Origin: Dehalogenimonas formicexedens
GTDB taxonomy: Bacteria; Chloroflexota; Dehalococcoidia; Dehalococcoidales; Dehalococcoidaceae
Reading direction: 5' to 3'
Assembly (NCBI RefSeq): GCF_001953175.1
Contig: NZ_CP018258.1
Location: 1,640,210 to 1,704,209 of the forward strand
Length of the DNA: 64,000 bases
Below the pieces are notes generated by a model. It had not been told where the DNA came from. It searched no databases and saw only the letters and a program-made list of their open reading frames with translations. Shown here piece by piece: positions 1 to 7,511 of this stretch. Position 1 is the first letter of the stretch; every line of letters begins with the position of its first letter. A program made the translations under genes and the position numbers.

Positions 1-1
1 A

Positions 2-397
2 GACCGCATCGACGAGCGCGACAAGGTCGAGGTAACCGTGCCTGATGCTTCGGCCCAGGATACGGTCAAAACCGTCGAGCTCGAGGTGCCGGCAGGCGAG
101 GTCTGGTTCCTGAACCGCCTCAACTTGGTCACCGAAGCCGAGGTGTCGGGCAACTTCCGTGTCTCGAAGTTCCCAAAGTCAGACACCATCGACAAGAAAT
201 ACTTGGGCACCGACCAGGCGGCCGGGGCTAATACCAACTACGACCTGGCCGCGGCCGGGCAGCTCGGCGCCGATCTCCGGCTCACCCCTGGCGACAAGCT
301 GACCGTGGTCGCCACGGTGACCGCCGCCGGCGGCACCACGGCAGCCCGAAAGGTGACCCTTAATCCGTACGGCCGCAAGGCCAGGCGGCTAGTCTAA
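2..397 (+). CDS. Beta-rich structural-type protein, 5' partial
   Basis: The reading frame is open to the left edge of the window (codons from position 2 read DRIDERDKVEVTV), so the GTG at 38 is probably internal and the gene is cut by the window. The visible part alternates short hydrophobic strands with Gly/Thr/Ala turns, as expected for a beta-sandwich, and ends in a basic tail (GRKARRLV). No family was recognised. It is the first visible gene of the long plus-strand operon, 17 bases before the next gene, which suggests a virion or surface component. The general fold is similar to the product at 1636-2103. Confidence 0.6.
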   Translation, partial: DRIDERDKVEVTVPDASAQDTVKTVELEVPAGEVWFLNRLNLVTEAEVSGNFRVSKFPKSDTIDKKYLGTDQAAGANTNYDLAAAGQLGADLRLTPGDKLTVVATVTAAGGTTAARKVTLNPYGRKARRLV

Positions 398-414
398 GCG
401 TAGGGAGGCTTCCC

Positions 415-915
415 ATGCCCTATGCGATGGTGCCGCCGGGCTACCGGGCTATCCCACTGGGGCAAACCGGTAGCATTGAAGGACTGGGCGCCTTCGCCCC
501 GCTCGAAGAGAGCTCAGACGAAGGCGCTCTTTTCTTAGCCCGGCTCGATTTCGAGGAATTTCCTTCGGGCGAGATAATGGCGCAGCTGGAGCAGGCTTTT
601 AGCGATGCCGGAGTCGAGCATTGGCCCGGCTATAGCTATATCGTACATGCCGATTCGGGCAGGCCTGCCGTTTATCTCGCCTGGCAGAAGGGATTCGCCT
701 GGCTGCCGATCATTGCCGGCATTATCGGTTTCATCGCCCTGCCGCCGCTGGTCGGCACCGTCATCTGGTGGCTGATCCCGGAGGATGTGAAAAACCTCAT
801 CTCCAGCCTCATCAACATGGGCATGATGCTGCTTGTTATGTACATCCTGATGCAGGTGATGAAGCCGCTCGCCGCGCCTAAAAAGCCCAAGAAATTACCC
901 GAGGCTAAAACATGA
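415..915 (+). CDS. Membrane protein with Met-rich segment and Lys/Pro tail
   Basis: This 166-residue protein has a GGGAGG ribosome-binding site six bases before ATG. Residues 1-85 are soluble and acidic; two hydrophobic segments follow (around residues 96-123 and 128-147), the second rich in methionine. The C-terminus is a short K/P/A tail after MKP. The same layout (soluble head, Met-rich hydrophobic segment, MKP, basic tail) recurs in the product at 1070-1636, suggesting two related anchored proteins. The stop codon overlaps the next start as ATGA. Function unknown; a membrane-anchored component of the element's particle or injection machinery is an inference. Confidence 0.7.
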   Translation: MPYAMVPPGYRAIPLGQTGSIEGLGAFAPLEESSDEGALFLARLDFEEFPSGEIMAQLEQAFSDAGVEHWPGYSYIVHADSGRPAVYLAWQKGFAWLPIIAGIIGFIALPPLVGTVIWWLIPEDVKNLISSLINMGMMLLVMYILMQVMKPLAAPKKPKKLPEAKT

Positions 916-1073
916 ACGGCTACCCCACAGAGTACAACACCTACCAGCCGATGTTCTGGCAGTCGGCATTTTCTGCGATCATCGGCGTTGCCATGATGAT
1001 CGCCCTGGGTACCTGGGCTCTGTCCACGGTGAGAAAAGCCTTGAAAGGCGAAGACGTGGAGTTTCCATTATGA
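912..1073 (+). CDS. 53-aa single-span membrane protein
   Basis: This short frame overlaps both neighbours by ATGA (912-915 and 1070-1073), which is strong evidence that it is translated by coupling. It encodes 53 residues: a polar Tyr/Asn-rich start, one hydrophobic helix with two adjacent methionines (about residues 19-39), and a charged tail ending EDVEFPL. The segment resembles the membrane segments of the genes on both sides, so the three may form one membrane assembly. No homologous family was recognised. Confidence 0.7.
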   Translation: MNGYPTEYNTYQPMFWQSAFSAIIGVAMMIALGTWALSTVRKALKGEDVEFPL

Positions 1074-1636
1074 GCCAGGCATCATCGGTCATGGGTGGCG
1101 CGCTGGGCGATGTCTTCTGGGACCTGCCGCCATGGCTTTACTACACCCCAGGTTATGATCTGGGTCTTTCCGTTTATGTGGCCAATCCCACTGACGTGGA
1201 GCAGGAATACGCCCTGATGGCCCGGCTGTCGCGGGACACTACCCAGATTAGCGAAGAAGCCTTGCCGGTCTTCGGCTACACCTGGTTCAAGGTCGAGCCT
1301 GGGGACCTCGCCCAACTCAAAGGCGCTTTGCGTTTTTCCGAGACCAACGCGGTCCTTGCGCTGCTTTTACACGAGAAAGAAAGCGGCGAGGTCATCGACT
1401 CAGTGGCCACCATGCTGGTAGCGCCGGGTAGCTCGGTGCTGCCGCCGGCCTGGCCCGGTGCGCCAGGAAACGCCGGCTCTTCAGGCTTCGACTGGACCTC
1501 GCTCATGGGACTCATGTTGCCGGTTTTGATGCTGGGTATAGTGGCCTCGGCAATGAAGCCGAAAACAGACAAGGCCAAGCAGCTTGCGCCGGCAAAAGAA
1601 CCCGCAAAACAGTTGCCGGTCGGGAGGGGAAGCTGA
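1070..1636 (+). CDS. Membrane-anchored structural-type protein
   Basis: This 188-residue protein has an N-terminal domain of about 125 residues that looks like an immunoglobulin-type beta-sandwich (alternating strands, a DLGLSVYVANPT start and a WFKVEPGD turn). A Pro/Gly-rich linker follows, then one Met-containing hydrophobic segment (about residues 145-162), MKP, and a Lys/Ala/Pro-rich basic tail. The tail layout matches the product at 415-915. It is coupled to its neighbours by a 4-base overlap upstream and a TGATG overlap downstream. Probably a particle or surface protein; function unknown. Confidence 0.7.
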   Translation: MSQASSVMGGALGDVFWDLPPWLYYTPGYDLGLSVYVANPTDVEQEYALMARLSRDTTQISEEALPVFGYTWFKVEPGDLAQLKGALRFSETNAVLALLLHEKESGEVIDSVATMLVAPGSSVLPPAWPGAPGNAGSSGFDWTSLMGLMLPVLMLGIVASAMKPKTDKAKQLAPAKEPAKQLPVGRGS

Positions 1637-2103
1637 TGCCCGGCGAGTTTTACGTCGAGGGAAGCAAGGCGAAGCTGAGCCTTAAAGCCATCGAGACGGC
1701 CATCGCCAACCTCGAGGCGAGGCTTGAGGCGATTAGGAACCAGACCGACAAGTTATCCGGCGAGATCCCGTATGTGGGTTTCACCATAGCCGACTGGCAG
1801 ATCGCCGAGAGCAACCTGATCGTCGTCGGGGCACCGGGGGTGAAGTACAAGCTCCACGACCTTTCCCTCGGTATCCAAAACCTTGCCGGAACTCAGATCA
1901 CCATCAGGCTGTATAAGCAGATAAACGGCATCGAGCGAAAAGTGTATGAACAGTCTTTCGACGCTGCCGCGGATGGCCCAGGCTTGCCGGTGGTCAACGG
2001 CACCTGGGCGATCCACGGACCGCTCAGGGTCACCGTCCAAAGCAACGACCCGGCCGATAATGGCCAGGCCGTCGATTACGACTTCATGCTGGAGGCGATG
2101 TAG
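1636..2103 (+). CDS. Structural-type protein, coiled start and beta C-terminal domain
   Basis: This 155-residue protein starts at an ATG overlapping the previous stop (TGATG), with GGGAGGGG in the preceding codons as ribosome-binding site. Residues 10-42 have a heptad-like pattern (AIETAIANLEARLEAI) and could trimerise. The remainder looks like a beta-sandwich ending in DYDFMLEAM. A short coiled coil in front of a beta domain is common in fibre and spike proteins, but no family was recognised. Confidence 0.7.
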   Translation: MPGEFYVEGSKAKLSLKAIETAIANLEARLEAIRNQTDKLSGEIPYVGFTIADWQIAESNLIVVGAPGVKYKLHDLSLGIQNLAGTQITIRLYKQINGIERKVYEQSFDAAADGPGLPVVNGTWAIHGPLRVTVQSNDPADNGQAVDYDFMLEAM

Positions 2104-2607
2104 GTGAGCCTTTTCTTAAGGTTAAAATCGGGAGCAACAAAGCTCTCCGAGATTGAGATCGACGTCGACAAGGACTGGGACGGCATGAACATCCGCAACC
2201 TTGGCGGAATAGGTTCGTTTATGCAACCGGGCGACATCATCTACCGGGGCGAGAACGTATTCGAAAGGCTGCCCCTGGAGTACGGCAACGGCTACAACGT
2301 TCTCAAGGCGCTCGATCACGGGATGGGACGGCCGGGCTGGCTCGACATCCAGGAGCTCATCATCTACATGACCGGCGCCGTCAACCGGGTCGCCGCCTTG
2401 CCGCTTCTTACGATGCCGAAGCCGCCCTTGGCCATCGCAACAAACGAGGATCATTCAGGCGGCGCTCATGCAGCCGCGGCGGCCCGGTCTATTGAGACAC
2501 CGGAAATTTCCATCATGACCAGCGTCGGGCTCGACGTAAGTGCTGATGAATTATTGTCGTTCGCAGTGCCGGTCCCGGTAATCGGAGCGGCCGCGCAAAT
2601 CGTCTAG
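2104..2607 (+). CDS. Tail-fibre-like protein
   Basis: This 167-residue protein starts with GTG immediately after the previous stop. It contains two signatures of phage fibre and baseplate-type proteins: DKDWDGMNIRNLGG (residues about 22-35), like the 'D-W-x-G-x-x-I-x-N-L' segment of fibre tips, and GDIIYRG (about residues 44-50), like the 'GDILYRG' repeat of fibre domains. The second half has a His/Ala-rich stretch and a hydrophobic end. It probably forms part of a fibre or spike. Confidence 0.7.
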   Translation: MSLFLRLKSGATKLSEIEIDVDKDWDGMNIRNLGGIGSFMQPGDIIYRGENVFERLPLEYGNGYNVLKALDHGMGRPGWLDIQELIIYMTGAVNRVAALPLLTMPKPPLAIATNEDHSGGAHAAAAARSIETPEISIMTSVGLDVSADELLSFAVPVPVIGAAAQIV

Positions 2608-2620
2608 GAAGGAGACTTTA

Positions 2621-3376
2621 GTGACAAACGAGATCTACATTGAAGACCCGAAACTGGAGAGCCTGTACCGGCGCTTCGAGAAGTTGGGCACCCGGCTCAA
2701 GATGCCGGTCTTCAGGGCATACCTTGGGATGGAGGTCCGGGACGGGGAAGGAAACATCATTCATGCCCACCGGCAAAGAAGCCACTCCTGGAACCGGAAC
2801 GCCTACAACTTCCTGTTTTCCCAGATGGCCGCCTACGGTCTAACAGGGACCAATGTATTTGAAGCCGGCGCCATATCCCTCAAGTGGACGAGCGGAAACA
2901 TCTACCCCAATGGTTCCGGCTGGGCTCTGAATCAGGTCGCCGGCTGGGATGAGGGCGTCAACGTAAACACACGGTCAATTGACACCGGACTGCTTGCCAC
3001 CGCCGGTACGGTGAATAAAGGTATCATCGTCGGCACCAACGCTTTTCCCGAATCCTTCGAAGGCTATGTCTTGGGTGCTGAAATCGCCAACGGTTCTAGC
3101 CCCGGCCAGATGGATTACGCCCAGTCAGACCTCCACTCAATGAGCTATGACGCACCCACCAAGACTCTGACCGATACTCTCATCAGGTTCATCAACAACA
3201 ACTCCGGCGCTTCGATCGGTGTCAACGAGGTCGGACTGTATGGCAGGGTCAAATTCAGCTCGGCTGGAACCGGCTCGATCATGTTTTCCCGCGACGTCCT
3301 GGCATCCACGGTTGATGTGCCTAGCACCGGCCAGCTCAAGGTGACCTATACCATCCAGCTCGCCTATCCGGCGTAA
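2621..3376 (+). CDS. Fibre or appendage-type structural protein
   Basis: This 251-residue protein has a GTG start preceded by AAGGAG. An N-terminal charged region (residues 1-40) precedes a long Gly/Asn/Thr/Ser-rich section, and the protein ends in a beta-strand pattern closing with TYTIQLAYPA. A 'DVxxSxVxVPxxGxLxVTYTIxLxYPA' ending is common in phage structural proteins. The next gene is the subtilisin-like protease 9 bases away, so it could be a substrate; that is an inference. Confidence 0.7.
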   Translation: MTNEIYIEDPKLESLYRRFEKLGTRLKMPVFRAYLGMEVRDGEGNIIHAHRQRSHSWNRNAYNFLFSQMAAYGLTGTNVFEAGAISLKWTSGNIYPNGSGWALNQVAGWDEGVNVNTRSIDTGLLATAGTVNKGIIVGTNAFPESFEGYVLGAEIANGSSPGQMDYAQSDLHSMSYDAPTKTLTDTLIRFINNNSGASIGVNEVGLYGRVKFSSAGTGSIMFSRDVLASTVDVPSTGQLKVTYTIQLAYPA

Positions 3377-3385
3377 GGAGGAGAA

Positions 3386-4642
3386 ATGCGCTACGCCCTG
3401 ATTTCCAAGGGTTTATCACTCGACCGTCTCGAGGCTGAGGCGAAGAAGGCTGGCGCCGGGAACATCAGAAAAGCCGAGGTCATCGGCCAGGTCTTCTGCG
3501 AACTCGACCAGGCTCAAGCCGACAGATTGGCCGCTGTCTCCGGCATGGCTCTCAGGCCGCTCAGAGAATATGGTACCAGCCAGATGGCCGCCCAGGCGCC
3601 GGCAGTCGAGAGCATCTCGGATGTCTTCTACCTGCTCAGGAGCTATTTTACCCCGCCGATAACTGGCACCGGCCTCACCGTAGCCGTGCTGGACAGCGGG
3701 GTGAGAAAGACCCACCGGGCGCTCCAGGGCAAAGTGGTTTATGAGGCTAACTTCACCGAGTCCCCGACGTCTGGCGACGTTTTCGGCCACGGCACTCAGG
3801 TGGCCTTCACCGTTGCCGGTGGCTACCACGCGCTGGGCGAAAACTCCGGCGTCTCGCCCGGTGCCGCCATCATGAACATCAAAGTCATCGGCGACGAAGG
3901 CATCGCCTCGGATGAGGCCATCGTGCTAGGGATCGACCGGGTATGCGACCTTGCCGAGCAGGCAAGAACCTCCGGCCTTTTTCCGACCGATGAAATGTAT
4001 CCCAATGTGATAAACCTCTCGCTCGGCGGTGAGGACGACGGCGATCCGGACAATCCGGTTAGGGTCGCCTGCCGGAAGGCGAGTCAAGAATACGGCCTGG
4101 ACGTCATCGCTGCGGCGGGCAACACCGGGCCGAAAATGACAACTGTCATGCTGCCGGCCTGCGAGCCGGAGGTCATCGCCGTGGGGGCGGTTGAGACATT
4201 TGGCGAGCTCCTTGTCTGGGAGAGATCCTCGCGCGGGCCGACCGTTCAGGGCGAGACCAAACCCGATTTCGTCATCTGGGGTACTAGCCTCGAGATGGCC
4301 TCGGACAAAAATGACGAAGACTTCCTGGTGAAATCGGGGACGAGCTTCGCGGCGCCGATGCTGGCTGGCCTGACCGGCCTCCTCTGGGAGAGCGGCCGCA
4401 GGGCTTACGGTGAGGGCTGGCAGTACCGCTGGACCCAGGCGCGAGATGTAGCCCCTTACTTTTCAACCAAGCCGCAGGACGTCCCACTCTCTAAAGACAA
4501 CGCCTACGGATATGGGCTGCCGGCCATGGGCGCCATGCTGGGCCAGGTGATTCAGAGCGCCTCGCCCGCTGCTCAAACTACGGAGATGGTTCAAATGATG
4601 TCGGCCATGATGATGATGGCAGGGGTAATGGGAGCGATGTAA
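3386..4642 (+). CDS. Subtilisin-like serine protease with Met-rich C-terminus
   Basis: This S8 family peptidase (418 residues) shows the full catalytic triad: Asp103 in VAVLDSGV, His135 in GHGTQVA and Ser320 in SGTSFAAP, with the oxyanion Asn in AAAGNTGP around residue 246. Residues 1-60 resemble an I9-type propeptide, and there is no signal peptide, so it would act in the cytoplasm or in the particle. The C-terminus is a hydrophobic, almost all-Met/Ala segment (about residues 401-418) like those of other proteins in this operon. AAGGAGG precedes ATG. A role in maturing element structural proteins is inferred from context. Confidence 0.9.
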   Translation: MRYALISKGLSLDRLEAEAKKAGAGNIRKAEVIGQVFCELDQAQADRLAAVSGMALRPLREYGTSQMAAQAPAVESISDVFYLLRSYFTPPITGTGLTVAVLDSGVRKTHRALQGKVVYEANFTESPTSGDVFGHGTQVAFTVAGGYHALGENSGVSPGAAIMNIKVIGDEGIASDEAIVLGIDRVCDLAEQARTSGLFPTDEMYPNVINLSLGGEDDGDPDNPVRVACRKASQEYGLDVIAAAGNTGPKMTTVMLPACEPEVIAVGAVETFGELLVWERSSRGPTVQGETKPDFVIWGTSLEMASDKNDEDFLVKSGTSFAAPMLAGLTGLLWESGRRAYGEGWQYRWTQARDVAPYFSTKPQDVPLSKDNAYGYGLPAMGAMLGQVIQSASPAAQTTEMVQMMSAMMMMAGVMGAM

Positions 4643-4834
4643 ATGAACAAAGGCATGATTGCAGCAATTGTTATCGAGCTTGTCGGTATCGGCGCCACCG
4701 GAATCGGCATCGGCATTGAGCTGGCCACCAGTGCCGATTTCGGTATGGTGGTGACCACGAGCGGCAGCTGCCTTATCGCCATGGGCGGCGTTATCTGGGG
4801 TAAGTTCATCTGCATCAACCGAAAGAAGGATTAA
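4643..4834 (+). CDS. 63-aa two-span membrane protein
   Basis: The start ATG directly follows the stop of the protease gene. The 63 residues form two hydrophobic segments (about residues 4-28 and 35-56) rich in Gly/Ile, separated by a short polar turn, with a basic tail CINRKKD. It has the size and shape of a small holin or membrane pore, but nothing specific proves that. It is followed six bases later by another small membrane protein. Confidence 0.65.
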   Translation: MNKGMIAAIVIELVGIGATGIGIGIELATSADFGMVVTTSGSCLIAMGGVIWGKFICINRKKD

Positions 4835-4839
4835 CGGCC

Positions 4840-5148
4840 ATGGAACGACTATATATCGCCCTGGCAGCCCTCTTCGGAGGTATTGTCGCCGCTGTGCTCG
4901 GCTGGCTGGAAAGCGGAGAATCATTCGATCTGCGCAAGTTCGGCGGATCTATCGTCCGGTCCACGCTTGCCGGAGTGGTAATCAGTCTTGGCTCTAGCCT
5001 TGCCGGCCCAGTCGATATCGCTGCCCTTTTCTACGCCTTCCTTGGTGGCGCCGGGGTCGACGTTATTGGCAACCGCCTGGCAGGGAATTTCGGCAATGGC
5101 AGCTTCCCCATATCATCGAGCCCCGAAGAGGACATCGAGGACGGTTAA
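4840..5148 (+). CDS. 102-aa membrane protein, holin-like layout
   Basis: AAGGA precedes the ATG. The protein has a hydrophobic helix at residues 5-24, a charged connector with ESGESFDLRKFG, and further hydrophobic stretches (about residues 38-53 and 58-70), then an acidic tail ending EEDIEDG. Small multi-span proteins of this kind often sit next to lysis or fibre genes in phage late regions. No family was recognised; the holin idea rests on size and position only. Confidence 0.65.
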   Translation: MERLYIALAALFGGIVAAVLGWLESGESFDLRKFGGSIVRSTLAGVVISLGSSLAGPVDIAALFYAFLGGAGVDVIGNRLAGNFGNGSFPISSSPEEDIEDG

Positions 5149-5535
5149 ATGGCGCAGTACTCCGACATCATCGCCATCGATGCGCCGTCCGAGGCCGCCT
5201 CGGGAGGCCGGGTGGATTTTACCATTCGGGTGAAAAACACCCACTCGGCGCCGATCGGCATGAAGGTCGAAGCGACGCTTGAATACGGTGTTCCGCCCTG
5301 GCCGAGTGCCATTATCCCGGTGGACTGGGCTAATGTCGACGCCCTAGCAACCTGGCCGTTTCCCGGCTACTTCTACATGCCAGGCCAGAAAGTGACGATT
5401 CATGCCAAAAGCTTCTGGTACGGCGCCGACGGCCAGTGGTATGCCGACGACGAAATGACGAAGACGGTTGATTTCCCCTCGGCCGGGTCGCCCAGTATTT
5501 CGGACTTTCGCATTGTCGATTTCGCTAAAGTATAG
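5149..5535 (+). CDS. Beta-sandwich protein with DFAKV C-terminal motif
   Basis: The ATG directly follows the previous stop. The 128 residues read like an Ig/CARDB-type beta-sandwich (GGRVDFTIRVKNTH, then MPGQKVTIHAKSFWY). The last residues, ISDFRIVDFAKV, recur almost unchanged at the end of the next gene's product (ITEFKISDFAKV), pointing to a shared docking or sorting tag. Tandem with two other beta-sandwich genes (5545, 6157); probably a particle surface protein. Confidence 0.7.
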   Translation: MAQYSDIIAIDAPSEAASGGRVDFTIRVKNTHSAPIGMKVEATLEYGVPPWPSAIIPVDWANVDALATWPFPGYFYMPGQKVTIHAKSFWYGADGQWYADDEMTKTVDFPSAGSPSISDFRIVDFAKV

Positions 5536-5544
5536 GAGGTTACG

Positions 5545-6147
5545 ATGGCTCTCAAGAAACTCGAAATGGAACTTAAACCCTTTACCGCCCTCGGAGAAGG
5601 CGCCGTCGCCCTTGCCGAAGACCCGGTCATGCCGGGGTGGTACGTCGACCCGGCCACCGGCCAGCGCGTCTTCTACGATCCGGTTGCCGGAAAATTCTTC
5701 ACCGCGGCCGGCGGCGTCTATATACCCCTCGGCTACATGAACCCTGCCCCGAAGCAGGTAGCCATCGCCCCCGGCGACCGGCTGATGGTGTCCATTTCAT
5801 TCAAGTACACCGGACCGGCAGTCTCCGGCGTTACCGGTTACTACTGCATCGGGACGAATGGGATGTTTGGCTTCGATGAAAAGCTGGTGCAACTGACGAC
5901 CTTCAGCCTCCCGCAGGTGACTTCCCCGCCGCCGTACCCCAACGTCACCAATTCATTTACATTCACCATCCCGTCGAACGTCGACACCAACTGGGACGAC
6001 ATCTACGTGAAGATCTTCGGCGGTACGCCTTCAATCGGAGGACAAGCGACCACCAATTACATCTTCGGCTACGAGAACGCACTCCTCGTAGCTGGAATCC
6101 AGCCGACCATCACCGAATTCAAGATCTCGGACTTCGCCAAGGTCTAG
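5545..6147 (+). CDS. Beta-sandwich protein, WW-like insert, DFAKV C-terminal motif
   Basis: AGGAGG lies seven bases before ATG. Residues 32-50 contain a Trp/Tyr/Asp-Pro pattern (GWYVDPATGQRVFYDPVAGK) like a short structural-protein repeat; a similar LYLDPVTGNYWVY pattern ends the product at 7311-7511. A beta-sandwich follows, starting APGDRLMVSISFKY, matched in the next protein (NAGDAVRVTVSFKY). The protein ends ITEFKISDFAKV, the tag shared with the previous gene. This suggests duplication and divergence within the operon. Function unknown; 200 residues. Confidence 0.7.
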   Translation: MALKKLEMELKPFTALGEGAVALAEDPVMPGWYVDPATGQRVFYDPVAGKFFTAAGGVYIPLGYMNPAPKQVAIAPGDRLMVSISFKYTGPAVSGVTGYYCIGTNGMFGFDEKLVQLTTFSLPQVTSPPPYPNVTNSFTFTIPSNVDTNWDDIYVKIFGGTPSIGGQATTNYIFGYENALLVAGIQPTITEFKISDFAKV

Positions 6148-6156
6148 GAGAAACCA

Positions 6157-6621
6157 GTGGTACTCGATATCGCCTTTGCGCCGATGGAGCTAGCGCCGAC
6201 CAACTTCAATGCCGGGGACGCCGTACGGGTGACAGTGTCCTTCAAGTACGTTGTCGGCGTGAATAAGACGGTGAAATTACTGGCTGGTCCTTACTCGACC
6301 AACCTTTTCGGCAAGCACCTGGTTAACGCTTGCGTCGGGCAGGCGGAGATAACTCTACCGGCCAGCTCGACGAAGGCCGAAGGTACCGGCGTGGTCGATT
6401 TCTTACTGGTGCCCAAGTCAAGCGGCGGCATCGAAGACGGCACTTACGGCCTCAGGGTTTGGATCGAGGACACTGATGCCGTGGCGGAACAGGACAACGT
6501 CATCATCGTCACCGGCAATTCTTCAAGCGGCGATATGCTTTCCGGAATGATGCCGATGCTCATGATGCTTCTAATGATGGGAATGATCATGCCGATGACC
6601 CAGCAAATGGGCGAGGAGTAG
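6157..6621 (+). CDS. Beta-sandwich protein with extreme Met-rich C-terminus
   Basis: GTG start with AGGAG nine bases upstream. Residues 10-125 form a beta-sandwich related to the two preceding products (shared GD-x(2)-V-x-V-S-F-K-Y). The C-terminus is a hydrophobic segment in which roughly every second residue is Met (GMMPMLMMLLMMGMIMPM), then TQQMGEE. It lacks the DFAKV tag. The Met-rich segment would anchor the domain to a membrane or to other Met-rich proteins of the set; that is an inference. Confidence 0.7.
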   Translation: MVLDIAFAPMELAPTNFNAGDAVRVTVSFKYVVGVNKTVKLLAGPYSTNLFGKHLVNACVGQAEITLPASSTKAEGTGVVDFLLVPKSSGGIEDGTYGLRVWIEDTDAVAEQDNVIIVTGNSSSGDMLSGMMPMLMMLLMMGMIMPMTQQMGEE

Positions 6622-6626
6622 GGATA

Positions 6627-7307
6627 GTGGGCAAGGCGTACCTGGAGATCGAAGAGGTAGCGAAGCTGGAAAGCGCGGCCGAATACCTTCGAGACCGGCT
6701 ACTCATCCGGCTGCTCTTCCACCTCGGCTGCCGGGTGTCCGAGGCGCTGGCGCTCCGGGTCAAGGACATCGACTTCCGCCGCGGCTCGGTGACCATCGAA
6801 CACCTGAAGTCGCGTATCAAGCTATCTTGTCCAGGCTGCGGCGCCAGGCTGGGCAAAGGGCACAAGTTTTGCCCGGTGTGCGGGGACAAGGTGGAGAAGG
6901 CTGTCGCCCAGGAGAAGGAGCATCATCGCTATCGGACCCTGCCGGTCGATGAAGTGACATTGGGCATGCTCAAAGAGTACATCGGCCGCGGCGGCGCCGT
7001 CGAGAGACACAGTGAAAAATGTCTTTTCGACCTCAGGCGCAACCGCGCCTGGCAGATCGTGAAGGACTGCGCCGAGCGCGCCGGTATCCCGCGCCTGGTG
7101 AACGCCGAAAGCGGCAAGACCCACAACGTCAGCCCGCATCGGCTGCGTGATGCCTTCGCCGTCCATGCAGTGAAGGCCGACGATTCCGGCGACGGGCTAA
7201 GGCTGCTACAAGAGCACCTGGGTCATCGGAGCATTGTCACTACCATGAAATACCGCAAGGTGTCGGGTGAGGAACAGAAAGAATGGTATCAGAAGCTCTG
7301 GAGTTAG
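6627..7307 (+). CDS. Short zinc-ribbon tyrosine recombinase, copy 1
   Basis: This 226-residue phage-integrase-family catalytic domain lacks the N-terminal core-binding domain. Catalytic residues visible are Arg36 (GCRVSEA), His171/Arg174 (HRLRDAF), His197/His200 (EHLGH) and Tyr209 (MKYRKV). A four-Cys zinc ribbon (Cys68, 71, 82, 85) is inserted in the beta-hairpin between the Arg motif and the His-x-x-Arg motif. GTG start after GAGGAGTAGGGATA. It lies inside the structural operon rather than at an element end, so it may act on internal sites or be co-expressed late. A close relative is at 35349-36050. No att site was found. Confidence 0.88.
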   Translation: MGKAYLEIEEVAKLESAAEYLRDRLLIRLLFHLGCRVSEALALRVKDIDFRRGSVTIEHLKSRIKLSCPGCGARLGKGHKFCPVCGDKVEKAVAQEKEHHRYRTLPVDEVTLGMLKEYIGRGGAVERHSEKCLFDLRRNRAWQIVKDCAERAGIPRLVNAESGKTHNVSPHRLRDAFAVHAVKADDSGDGLRLLQEHLGHRSIVTTMKYRKVSGEEQKEWYQKLWS

Positions 7308-7310
7308 CGT

Positions 7311-7511
7311 GTGGAAGAAGAATTCGAAGATGAAATGCTGTCTTTTATGATGAAGGCGATCATCGTGTCGGGCTGCGTCTTCGCTATTTGGCCGTCTCTA
7401 GTGAAATCCTTTTCAGCGTCCCGGGCGGAAACGCCGTTATCCGGCAGGCTCTACCTTGACCCTGTTACCGGGAATTACTGGGTTTATGTACCAGAGGAGG
7501 AAAATTCATGA
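7311..7511 (+). CDS. 66-aa single-span protein with DPVTGNYWVY tail
   Basis: GTG start four bases after the recombinase stop, with GGAG in the recombinase end as ribosome-binding site. An acidic start (MEEEFEDEM) leads into one hydrophobic helix with a double Met (about residues 9-28), then a soluble tail ending LDPVTGNYWVYVPEEENS. The tail resembles the aromatic/DP motif in the product at 5545-6147. The 3' end overlaps the next start by 4 bases (ATGA). Confidence 0.65.
   Translation: MEEEFEDEMLSFMMKAIIVSGCVFAIWPSLVKSFSASRAETPLSGRLYLDPVTGNYWVYVPEEENS

Noticed and set aside
4840-5148. Firm holin assignment for the 102-aa membrane protein
   Set aside because: Only size, membrane segments and position support it; no lysis enzyme is next to it.
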